From NCBI RefSeq assembly GCF_024611995.1, contig NZ_CP102509.1:7502001-7566000 (forward strand): a stretch of 64,000 bases of DNA, in the 5' to 3' direction. Each line of letters opens with the position of its first letter. Positions within the stretch are counted from its first letter, which is position 1. Source of the DNA: Streptomyces sp. NBC_00162 (GTDB lineage: Bacteria > Actinomycetota > Actinomycetes > Streptomycetales > Streptomycetaceae). This document shows positions 25,727 through 32,995 of the stretch, in pieces. Both the position numbers and the translations under genes were made by a program. The notes beneath the pieces are model-generated. The model made no database searches and was not told the DNA's origin. It saw nothing but the letters and a program-made list of their open reading frames with translations.

Positions 25727-26590
25727 TCAGCCCCCTCCCGGATCATGAGGGGTGTGCGGAGGGGGGTCGTCCGCGTCCAGGTATCCGCTGTGCCGCAGGC
25801 GGCGGAGCGTGAGGTGTTCGTGGAGGATGCGGCCGACGAGGGCTCCGCCGTAGACCACGAAGCCGACGCCGACCAGCCAGGACTGAACGACCAGCAGAGT
25901 GCCGAAAGGGCCGTAGGTCACGGCGTTCGAGGCGATCAGCGGGGAGAACACCAGCTGCGAGAAGATGCGCAGCCCAAGCAGCCCGATGCTGGTGGCCACC
26001 GCCCCCGGCACCAGGGCCCGCCAGCGGACGCGGCCGCCGAGCAGCAGCCGCTGCGAGCCGACGAAGAACAGGAACGTGCCGAACAGGTCGCCCAGGGTGC
26101 CCAGGATCGTGCCGACGGCGTCGTGTGACGGCGCCGGGATCTCGACCAGCAGCGCGAGGTAGCAGACCAGCAGGGCGAGCCAGACGACGTGCCGCCACAT
26201 GGTGTGCCACCGGGCCGTCGGCAGGTCCCAGACCTTTTCGTAGCCGGTCTGCACGGCGGAGCCGAAGGTCAGACCGAAGACGGCCAGGGCCGCCAGACCG
26301 AAGGCGGTGGTCCGCTCCAGCGCCAGGTCCGCCGCGCTGAACAGCATCTCGACCCGGGCCCGCGAGGACTCCGTCACCCCGAGGGCCTGGCCGAGCCAGC
26401 GGCCGAAGCCCGAGCCGCTGCCGGGTGAGGCGGCCGCCACGACCACCAGCAGCGGCACCAGGGTGAGGAACCCGAGGGCCGCGAAGCCCATCGCCCGGTG
26501 CATCAGCTCCATCTCCCGGCCGCGGCTCCAGGTCAGCCCCACCAGTGAGCCCTGGAGCCGGTCGTAGAGCTGCCGCAAGATCGAGGTCAC
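25727..26590 (-). CDS. YihY/BrkB-family inner membrane protein
   Basis: A 287-residue integral membrane protein with about six hydrophobic helices and the family pattern (residues 30-55 MHRAMGFAALGFLTLVPLLV, AVQTGYEKVWDLP, and GPFGTLLVVQSWLVGVGFVV near the end). The family was once called ribonuclease BN in error; its function is uncertain. The start is GTG. It is transcribed in the same direction as the SDR and paaK genes but with no overlap. Confidence 0.82.
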   Translation of the reverse strand: MTSILRQLYDRLQGSLVGLTWSRGREMELMHRAMGFAALGFLTLVPLLVVVAAASPGSGSGFGRWLGQALGVTESSRARVEMLFSAADLALERTTAFGLAALAVFGLTFGSAVQTGYEKVWDLPTARWHTMWRHVVWLALLVCYLALLVEIPAPSHDAVGTILGTLGDLFGTFLFFVGSQRLLLGGRVRWRALVPGAVATSIGLLGLRIFSQLVFSPLIASNAVTYGPFGTLLVVQSWLVGVGFVVYGGALVGRILHEHLTLRRLRHSGYLDADDPPPHTPHDPGGG

Positions 26591-26661
26591 GCCTCATGCA
26601 CTACCCGGGAGGCTCCGACGGCTCCCGGGAGCCACCCCGAATTGGGCCCGAAGGGGTGGTT

Positions 26662-27972
26662 TCAGCCGCCCTGCCGCGTGTCCCGGAGGTCCACCAGCCG
26701 TTTGATCTTGCCCACCGAACGCTCGAGGGCCTCCGGCTCGACCACCTCGACCCGGACGGAGACCCCGATCCCCTCCTTGACGGCCCGGACCACGGTGGCG
26801 GCCGCGGCCTCCCGCCGGGCGGCGTCCGCCTCCCGGCGCGCCTCCACCCGTACGGTCAGGGCGTCCATCCGGCCCTCCCTCGTCAGCCGCAGCTGGAAGT
26901 GCGGAGCCAGACCTTCCGTGCGCAGCAGGATCTCCTCGATCTGGGTGGGATACATGTTCACCCCGCGCAGGATGATCATGTCGTCGCTGCGGCCCGTGAC
27001 CTTCTCCATCCGGCGGAAGGCGGGACGCGCCGTGCCGGGCAGCAGCCGCGTCAGATCGCGGGTGCGGTAGCGGATCACCGGCATGGCCTCCTTGGTCAGG
27101 GAGGTGAACACCAGCTCGCCCGGCTCGCCGTCCGGCAGCACCTCGCCCGTCAGCGGATCGACCACCTCCGGGTAGAAGTGGTCCTCCCATATGTGGAGCC
27201 CGTCCTTGCTCGAGGCGAACTCCTGCGCCACGCCCGGGCCCATCACCTCGGACAGGCCGTATATGTCCACCGCGTCGATGCCGAGCCGGTCCTCGATCTC
27301 CCGGCGCATCTCCTCGGTCCACGGCTCCGCACCGAAGATCCCCGTGCGGAGCGAGGTGGAGCGCGGATCGATGCCCTGACGCTCCATCTCGTCCAGCAGG
27401 GTCAGCATGTACGAGGGGGTCACCATGATGACCTCGGGCCGGAAGTCCTGGATCAGCCGGACCTGGCGGTCGGTCATCCCTCCCGAGGCGGGCACGACCG
27501 TACAGCCCAGGCGCTCGGCGCCGTAATGGGCGCCGAGGCCGCCCGTGAACAGTCCGTAGCCATAGGCGATGTGGACGACCTGGCCGGCTCTGCCGCCCGC
27601 GGCGCGTATGGACCGGGCCACGACATCCGCCCACGTGGACAGATCCCGCTCGGTGTACCCGACGACCGTGGGACGCCCGGTGGTGCCGCTGGAGGCGTGG
27701 ATCCGGCGCACCTCGGAGCGAGGCACGGCGAACATCCCGAAGGGGTACTGGTCGCGCAGATCGGTCTTGGTGGTGAAGGGGAACAGGGAGAGGTCGGCGA
27801 GGGTGCGGCAGTCGTCGGGATGCACCCCGGCCTTGTCGAACGCCTGCCGGTAGAAGGGCACCCCGTCGTAGACGCGGTGCAGGGTCGCGCGCAGCCGCGC
27901 CAGCTGGAGGGCGGCCAGCTCGTCGCCGCCCAGCCGCTCGCCTTCGTCGTGGAGATCCGCGTATGCCGCCAT
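26662..27972 (-). CDS. paaK: Phenylacetate-CoA ligase
   Basis: A 436-residue adenylate-forming ligase of the PaaK group: N-terminal LARLRATLHRVYDGVPFYRQAF, the P-loop IHASSGTTGRPTVVGYT near residue 93, EPWTEEMRREIEDRLGIDAVDIYGLSEVMGPG, and the C-terminal hinge RSDDMIILRGVNMYPTQIEE. It makes phenylacetyl-CoA, the first step of aerobic phenylacetate degradation. The paaABCDE epoxidase and the rest of the pathway are not in the window, so it stands alone here. A PaaR-like inverted repeat lies just before the start. Confidence 0.92.
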   Translation of the reverse strand: MAAYADLHDEGERLGGDELAALQLARLRATLHRVYDGVPFYRQAFDKAGVHPDDCRTLADLSLFPFTTKTDLRDQYPFGMFAVPRSEVRRIHASSGTTGRPTVVGYTERDLSTWADVVARSIRAAGGRAGQVVHIAYGYGLFTGGLGAHYGAERLGCTVVPASGGMTDRQVRLIQDFRPEVIMVTPSYMLTLLDEMERQGIDPRSTSLRTGIFGAEPWTEEMRREIEDRLGIDAVDIYGLSEVMGPGVAQEFASSKDGLHIWEDHFYPEVVDPLTGEVLPDGEPGELVFTSLTKEAMPVIRYRTRDLTRLLPGTARPAFRRMEKVTGRSDDMIILRGVNMYPTQIEEILLRTEGLAPHFQLRLTREGRMDALTVRVEARREADAARREAAAATVVRAVKEGIGVSVRVEVVEPEALERSVGKIKRLVDLRDTRQGG

Positions 27973-27998
27973 GCCGTCACCTCGTCGTGAGTCGCCCG

Positions 27999-28056
27999 AC
28001 CGATCATTCGGTAGATTGCCAGTGAACTGCCGGGTAAGGCAATGACTCGAACGAGT
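27999..28056 (-). promoter_or_regulatory. Two inverted repeats in the paaK promoter, one PaaR-like
   Basis: ACCG-N6-CGGT at 27999-28012 (minus strand CTACCGAATGATCGGTCG) fits the ACCGnnCGnnCGGT core described for TetR-type PaaR operators, with one of the two central fixed bases changed. Upstream, ACTCGAACGAGT (28045-28056) is a second, exact 12-bp palindrome. The first is 27 bp from the start codon. Confidence 0.45.
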
Positions 28057-28082
28057 GATCGTCTGATGTGCGGCTCAAACGC

Positions 28083-28122
28083 CGGCGGGCTGGATCGCCC
28101 TGTGGGCAGTCCAGCCCCGCCG
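28083..28122 (-). terminator. Imperfect stem-loop after the FadD19-like gene
   Basis: CGGCGGGCTGG (28083-28093) and CCAGCCCCGCCG (28111-28122) pair with one bulge around a 17-base loop, 10 bp past the ligase stop codon. The left arm is part of a repeat also found twice at 30.8 kb. Confidence 0.5.
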
Positions 28123-28132
28123 TGGGGTTCGG

Positions 28133-29764
28133 CTAGGCGGGGGCGTCCGCCTCCGTTGCCACGGTCTTGGCCCAGCGGTAGTCCGCCTTGCCGCTCGGGG
28201 AGCGTTGGATGGCGGGTGTGATGACCAGCTGGCGGGGGATCTTGTAGCCCGCCAGGCGGGTGCGGCAGTGGCTCTGGATCTCGTCCAGGGTCGGCTCCGC
28301 CGCTCCCGCCCGGATCTGGACCACCGCCGCCACGTGGTTGCCCCACGTCGGATCCGGGACGCCCGCCACGAGCGCGTCGTACACGTCCGGGTGCGACTTC
28401 AGCGCCTGCTCGACCTCCTCCGGATAGACCTTCTCGCCACCCGTGTTGATGCACTGCGAGCCGCGCCCCAGCACCGTCACGATGCCCTGTTCGTCGACGG
28501 TCGCCATGTCGCCGAGCAGCACCCAGCGCTCCGTGCCCTTCTGGAAGAAGGTCTCGGCGGTCTTGGCCTGGTCGTTGTAGTAGCCGAGCGGCACGTGGCC
28601 GCGCTGCGCCAGCCGCCCCGGTTCGCCCACCGCCACAGGCTCGTGCGTCACCGGATCCACGACCTGCGTACGGTCGTTGACCTCGAGACGGAAACCCTTC
28701 TCCGGGCCGGAGTCGTCGGTCGCCCGCCCGTTGGACCCGGACTCCGAGGATCCGAAGTTGTTCAGGAGCAGCACGTTCGGCACGAGCCGCTGGAACTCGG
28801 CGCGCACCGTCTCCGACATGATCGCGCCGGACGAGGAGACGCTGAAGAGGGAAGACAGGTCGGTGCCCTTCAGCGGGCCGTTCAGGGCGTCGATGAGCGG
28901 CCTCAGCATCGCGTCGCCCACCAGCGACACGCTGGAGACCTTCTCCTTCTCGATCGTCCGGAGCACCTCCTCGGGCGCGTACTTGCGGTGGATGACCACC
29001 CGCTGGCCGTAGTTGAAGGCGATGAACGAGGTCAGCGTGGACGTCCCGTGCATCAGCGGGGGAGCCGGGAAGAAGGTCAGGCCCGCGCCGCGCGCCGCGA
29101 CCCGCTCGGCCAGTTCCTCGGGCCGCTTCACCGGTTCGCCCGACGGCTCGCCGCCGAAGAGCCCGGCGAAGAAGAGGTCCTCCGCCCGCCACATGACGCC
29201 CTTGGGCATACCGGTCGTGCCGCCGGTGTAGATGATGAACAGGTCGTCGGCGCTGCGGGGCGGGAAGCCGCGTCCGGGTGAGCCGGCCGCCTCGGCGTCC
29301 GGGTACGCGACCGGCGCGATCGCGGGCTCCGGAGCCCCCTCGGGAACCGTTCCGACCCGGATCAGGTGGCGGAGCTTCGTGGTCTGCGGCAGCGCGGCCG
29401 CGACCCGCTCGGTGAACTCGCCCTCGAAGACCAGCGCGGCGAGGTCGGCGTCGTTGTAGAGGTAGACCAGCTCCTCCTCCACGTACCGGTAGTTCACGTT
29501 CACCGGAACCAGCCGGGCCTTCAGGCAGGCCAGCACGGTCTGCAGGTACTCGATCCCGTTGTAGAGGTGCAGGCCCAGGTGCTCGCCGGGCTTCAGCCCG
29601 CTGTCCAGCAGGTGGTGCGCGATCCGGTTCGCCGCCGAGTCCAGCTCCGCGTACGTGAGGCGGCGCTCGGCGCCGGTCCCGGGGTGGTCCACGTACACGA
29701 GGGCCTCGCGGTCCGGAACCACGTCCACGACCGACTCGAACAGGTCGGCAAGGTTGTACTCCAC
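28133..29764 (-). CDS. fadD19: Steroid acyl-CoA synthetase, FadD19-like
   Basis: An AMP-forming CoA ligase of 543 residues. The P-loop IYTGGTTGMPKGVMWR is near residue 167, then PLMHGTSTLT, NNFGSSESGSNG, GDMATVDEQGIVTVLGRGSQCINTGGEKVYPEEVE split over the hinge, and PSGKADYRWAK with the catalytic Lys. TGGTTG, GDAMLRPL and KVYPEEVE recall M. tuberculosis/Rhodococcus FadD19, which activates C-24-branched sterol side chains. The GTG at 29764 has AGGAGG at the right distance and matches homologue N-termini, so it is preferred to ATG 29791. It is divergent from echA19, as in mycobacteria. Confidence 0.88.
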   Translation of the reverse strand: MEYNLADLFESVVDVVPDREALVYVDHPGTGAERRLTYAELDSAANRIAHHLLDSGLKPGEHLGLHLYNGIEYLQTVLACLKARLVPVNVNYRYVEEELVYLYNDADLAALVFEGEFTERVAAALPQTTKLRHLIRVGTVPEGAPEPAIAPVAYPDAEAAGSPGRGFPPRSADDLFIIYTGGTTGMPKGVMWRAEDLFFAGLFGGEPSGEPVKRPEELAERVAARGAGLTFFPAPPLMHGTSTLTSFIAFNYGQRVVIHRKYAPEEVLRTIEKEKVSSVSLVGDAMLRPLIDALNGPLKGTDLSSLFSVSSSGAIMSETVRAEFQRLVPNVLLLNNFGSSESGSNGRATDDSGPEKGFRLEVNDRTQVVDPVTHEPVAVGEPGRLAQRGHVPLGYYNDQAKTAETFFQKGTERWVLLGDMATVDEQGIVTVLGRGSQCINTGGEKVYPEEVEQALKSHPDVYDALVAGVPDPTWGNHVAAVVQIRAGAAEPTLDEIQSHCRTRLAGYKIPRQLVITPAIQRSPSGKADYRWAKTVATEADAPA

Positions 29765-29858
29765 CGTTCCTCCTGACCCTGGAATGTCCATGGCTGGTCT
29801 GCTCCGGCGGTCATTAGAGCCCCGCCGACCGCAAGTGGGAAGGGAGTCGCCCAAGAAA

Positions 29859-29875
29859 ACTGACTGTGTGTCAGA
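29859..29875 (-). promoter_or_regulatory. 17-bp palindromic operator, box 2
   Basis: On the minus strand TCTGACACACAGTCAGT, the same 5-7-5 inverted repeat as boxes 1 and 3. The last base breaks the perfect arm. It lies about 95 bp before the fadD19 start and 28 bp from the KstR-like site facing echA19. Confidence 0.6.
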
Positions 29876-29902
29876 AAACTATTGAACTGCACCCGCACCT
29901 AC

Positions 29903-29916
29903 TGCAACCTGTTCTA
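29903..29916 (+). promoter_or_regulatory. KstR-type operator before echA19
   Basis: TGCAACCTGTTCTA matches TnnAACnnGTTnnA at every fixed position and is 24 bp before the crotonase start. The corresponding fadD19-echA19 intergenic region of mycobacteria is known to be KstR controlled, so both location and sequence support the call. Confidence 0.68.
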
Positions 29917-29939
29917 GGTCTTGAGACGGGAGGACGGCA

Positions 29940-30740
29940 ATGGGTGGGACAGAACACCTGACCGTGGAACGGCACGGCGCCACGCTGGTGCTCACCATGA
30001 ACAGGCCCGAGGCGAAGAACGCGCTCTCGCTGCCGCTGCTGGTGGGGCTGTACGACGGGTGGCTGGAGGCGGACGCCGACGACACGATCCGCTCCGTGAT
30101 CCTGACCGGCGCGGGCGGTGACTTCTGCGCCGGCATGGATCTCAAGGCACTGGCCGGAAAGGGGATGGCGGGCGACCAGTACCGGGACCGCCTCAAGGCC
30201 GACCCGGACCTGCACTGGAAGGCCATGCTCCGCCACCACCGGCCGCGCAAGCCGGTCATCGCCGCCGTGGAGGGGTACTGCGTGGCTGGCGGGACCGAGA
30301 TCCTCCAGGGCACGGACATCCGGGTCGCGGGCGCCGGGGCCACCTTCGGGCTCTTCGAGGTCAAGCGGGGGCTCTTCCCGATCGGCGGCTCGACGGTGCG
30401 GCTGCCGCGCCAGATTCCGCGTACGCACGCCCTGGAGATGCTGCTGACCGGGCGGCCGTACTCCGCCGGGGAGGCCGCGCGGATCGGGCTGGTGGGGCGG
30501 GTGGTGCCGGACGGGACGGCGCTGGAGGCGGCGCTGGAGATCGCGGGGCGGATCAACGAGTGCGGGCCGCTTGCCGTGGAGGCCGTGAAGGCCTCGGTCT
30601 ACGAGACCGCCGGGCTGACGGAGTCGGAGGGGCTGGCCTCCGAACTCCTTCGGGGGTGGCCGATCTTCGATACGGCCGATGCCAAGGAGGGGGCGCGGGC
30701 CTTTGCCGAGAAGCGGCCCGCGGTGTATCGGCGGGAGTAG
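29940..30740 (+). CDS. echA19: Enoyl-CoA hydratase/isomerase (crotonase), EchA19-like
   Basis: A crotonase of 266 residues. The oxyanion-hole segments are ILTGAGGDFCAGMDLKAL and VEGYCVAGGTEILQGTDIRVAG; the second catalytic Glu region GLFEVKRGLFPIGGS follows and the tail is DAKEGARAFAEKRP. GTEILQGTDIRVAG and GGSTVRLPRQIP closely recall M. tuberculosis EchA19, which hydrates sterol side-chain enoyl-CoAs. It is divergent from the fadD19-like gene, with a KstR-type operator between. GGGAGGAC provides the ribosome site. The downstream DUF35-ltp genes are separated by 222 bp of repeats and may have their own promoter. Confidence 0.88.
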   Translation: MGGTEHLTVERHGATLVLTMNRPEAKNALSLPLLVGLYDGWLEADADDTIRSVILTGAGGDFCAGMDLKALAGKGMAGDQYRDRLKADPDLHWKAMLRHHRPRKPVIAAVEGYCVAGGTEILQGTDIRVAGAGATFGLFEVKRGLFPIGGSTVRLPRQIPRTHALEMLLTGRPYSAGEAARIGLVGRVVPDGTALEAALEIAGRINECGPLAVEAVKASVYETAGLTESEGLASELLRGWPIFDTADAKEGARAFAEKRPAVYRRE

Positions 30741-30835
30741 CCGCCCCCTCCCCCCGGCCCGGGCCGGCCCCGCCCGGCGTCGCGTCTGTGCGCTGTGCGG
30801 TGCGGCGCCGTTGCCGGGGCGCTGCCCCGGACCCC

Positions 30836-30909
30836 GCGCCTCAAACGCCGGCGGGGCTTCAAGATCGGGGCTCCGCCCCGCGCCCTGCGCCTCAAACGCC
30901 GGCGGGGCT
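30836..30909. repeat. Two direct copies of a 23-bp GC-rich intergenic repeat with hairpins
   Basis: GCGCCTCAAACGCCGGCGGGG plus CT occurs exactly at 30836-30858 and 30887-30909, 51 bp apart. A shorter variant is at 28071-28093, where it forms one terminator arm. Between the copies CGGGGC-tcc-GCCCCG (30866-30880) is a stem-loop, and CCGGGGC-gct-GCCCCGG (30814-30830) lies just before. Repeats beginning CTCAAACGCCGGCGGGG are common between Streptomyces genes; they may end echA19 transcription. Confidence 0.75.
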
Positions 30910-30962
30910 GGATGTGGTCCCGCGCCCCGAATGTGCCCCGAACCGAGTAAGGAGAGTCACCT

Positions 30963-31925
30963 GTGACAGCCCCCGCGTCCCCGCCCGAGGTGCTCCGTGC
31001 GCCGCTCGTCGTCGAGTTTCCCTTCACCCGGTCCCTCGGGCCCGTTCAGTCCGCGTTCCTCACCGGGCTGCGCGAAGGTGTCGTGCTCGGGGTGAAGACC
31101 TCCGACGGGACCGTGATGGTGCCGCCCGTCGAGTACGACCCCCGCACCGCCGAGGAGATACGCGAGCTCGTCGAGGTCGCCGCCACCGGCACCGTCACCA
31201 CCTGGGCCTGGAACGGCAGGCCCCGGCCGAACCAGCCCCTGGACACCCCCTTCGCCTGGGTACTGGTCAAGCTCGACGGCGCCGACACCGCCCTCCTCCA
31301 CGCCCTCGACGCCCCCGGCCCCGAATCCGTGCGCACCGGAATGCGGGTGCGCGTGCGGTGGGCCGCCGAGCGCACCGGGGCGATCACCGACATCGCCTGT
31401 TTCGAGCCCCATGACGGCCCCGCCGCCGGGCAGGCCGCCCCGCACGACGGGAACTTCGCGGAGCCCGTCACCGGCATCGTCGCCGAAGCCCGCCTGGACT
31501 ACTCGTACAGTCCTGGCCGCGCCCAGACCGCCTACATCAGCGGCCTCTCCGAGCAGAAGACCATCGGCGAGCGCTGCCCCTCCTGCCACAAGGTGTACGT
31601 CCCGCCGCGCGGCGCCTGCCCCACCTGCGGGGTCGCCACCACCGACCAGGTCGAGGTCGGCCCGGCCGGCACCGTCACCACCTACTGCATCGTCAACATC
31701 AAGGCGCGGAACCTTGACATCGAAGTCCCGTACGTCTACGCCCACATCGCCCTCGACGGCGCCGGCCTCGCCCTCCACGGCCGGATCGGCGGGATCCCGT
31801 ACGACGAGGTCCGCATGGGCCTGCGCGTCGAACCCGTGTGGACCGAAGGCGGCCGCTACCCCGACCACTACCGCCCCACCGGCGAGCCGGACGCGGACTA
31901 CGACGCGTACAAGGAGCTCATCTGA
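30963..31925 (+). CDS. Tandem OB-fold (DUF35) protein partnering SCP2-type thiolases, Rv3521-like
   Basis: A 320-residue protein with two DUF35 OB-fold modules. The C-terminal module (about 165-300) keeps the zinc ribbon, CPSCHKVYVPPRGACPTC near residues 205-222. The N-terminal module retains the MVPPVEYDP frame but lacks all four ribbon cysteines. DUF35 proteins form complexes with thiolase-like SCP2 enzymes and CoA hydratases; ChsH2-Ltp2 is the known steroid aldolase example. The stop overlaps the ltp4-like start (TGATG) and the order DUF35-ltp4-ltp3 matches Rv3521-Rv3523. AGGAG precedes the GTG. Confidence 0.85.
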   Translation: MTAPASPPEVLRAPLVVEFPFTRSLGPVQSAFLTGLREGVVLGVKTSDGTVMVPPVEYDPRTAEEIRELVEVAATGTVTTWAWNGRPRPNQPLDTPFAWVLVKLDGADTALLHALDAPGPESVRTGMRVRVRWAAERTGAITDIACFEPHDGPAAGQAAPHDGNFAEPVTGIVAEARLDYSYSPGRAQTAYISGLSEQKTIGERCPSCHKVYVPPRGACPTCGVATTDQVEVGPAGTVTTYCIVNIKARNLDIEVPYVYAHIALDGAGLALHGRIGGIPYDEVRMGLRVEPVWTEGGRYPDHYRPTGEPDADYDAYKELI

Positions 31926-32995
31926 TGCCCCGACCGACGGTCCGATACGCCCGTGACGTCGCCGTCGTCGCCTTCGCCCAGAGCGACCACCTGCGCCGCA
32001 CCGACGAACTCAGCGAAGTCGAGATGGTCATGCCGGTCCTGCACCAGGTGCTGGCCCAGACCGGCCTGAAGGCCGGCGAGATCGGCTTCACCTGCTCCGG
32101 CTCCAGCGACTACCTGGCCGGCCGGGCCTTCTCCTTCACCATGACCCTCGACGGGGTGGGCGCCTGGCCGCCGATCTCCGAATCGCACGTCGAGATGGAC
32201 GGCGCCTGGGCCCTCTACGAAGCCTGGGTCAAGATCCAGACCGGCGAGGCCGACACCGCGCTCGTCTACTCGTACGGGAAGTCCTCGCCCGGTTCGGTAC
32301 GCGACGTACTGACGCGCCAGCTCGACCCCTACTACCTCGCTCCGCTCTGGCCCGACTCCGTGGCCCTGGCCGCCCTCCAGGCCCAGGCCCTGATCGACGC
32401 GGGCGAGACGGACGAGCCCGCGCTGGCCGCCATCGGCGCCCGCAGCCGTGCGGCCGCCGAGGCCAACCCGCACGCACAGCTGAGCGGTTCGGTGCCCCAG
32501 GGCGACTATCAGGTCCGCCCGCTGCGCACCGGGGACTGCCCGCCCATCGGCGACGGCGCGGCCGCCGTGATCCTCGCCGCCGGGGACACCGCCCGGCGCC
32601 TGTGCGCGCGCCCCGCCTGGATCACCGGCATCGATCACCGCATCGAGGCCCACGCCCTGGGCCTGCGCGACCTCACCGACTCCCCGTCCACCCGGATCGC
32701 GGCCGAGCGCGCCGGGGTCTTCGAAGCCCCGCTGGACACGGCGGAACTGCACGCGCCGTTCTCCTCCCAGGAAGTGGTGCTCCGCAAGGTGCTCGGGCTC
32801 GGCGACGGAGTCGCCGTCAACCCGTCCGGCGGGGCGCTCGCCGCCAACCCGGTCATGGCCGCCGGCCTGATCCGGATCGGCGAGGCGGCCGCCCGGATCC
32901 ACCGCGGCGAGTCCGACCGGGCCGTCGCCCACGCCACCTCCGGCCCCTGCCTCCAGCAGAACCTGGTCGCCGTCCTGGAAGGGGACCCCGCATGA
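31925..32995 (+). CDS. ltp4: Lipid-transfer/thiolase-like protein, Ltp4 type
   Basis: A 356-residue thiolase-fold SCP2-type enzyme. SCP2-thiolase features include FTCSGSSDYLAG (position of the nucleophile Cys near residue 58), the long YGKSSPGSVRDVLTRQLDPYY insertion, GDCPPIGDGAAAVILA, and the C-terminal NPSGGALAANPVMAAGLIR. Ltp4 and Ltp3 are required for C-24-branched sterol side-chain breakdown in Rhodococcus, where they are thought to catalyse a retro-aldol step. It is translationally coupled on both sides (TGATG, ATGA), consistent with a hetero-complex of equal subunits. Confidence 0.85.
   Translation: MPRPTVRYARDVAVVAFAQSDHLRRTDELSEVEMVMPVLHQVLAQTGLKAGEIGFTCSGSSDYLAGRAFSFTMTLDGVGAWPPISESHVEMDGAWALYEAWVKIQTGEADTALVYSYGKSSPGSVRDVLTRQLDPYYLAPLWPDSVALAALQAQALIDAGETDEPALAAIGARSRAAAEANPHAQLSGSVPQGDYQVRPLRTGDCPPIGDGAAAVILAAGDTARRLCARPAWITGIDHRIEAHALGLRDLTDSPSTRIAAERAGVFEAPLDTAELHAPFSSQEVVLRKVLGLGDGVAVNPSGGALAANPVMAAGLIRIGEAAARIHRGESDRAVAHATSGPCLQQNLVAVLEGDPA

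Noticed and set aside
30836..30909. CRISPR array from the two 23-bp repeats
   Set aside because: Only two copies with an internal hairpin spacer, no cas genes, and the unit is a known kind of streptomycete intergenic repeat.
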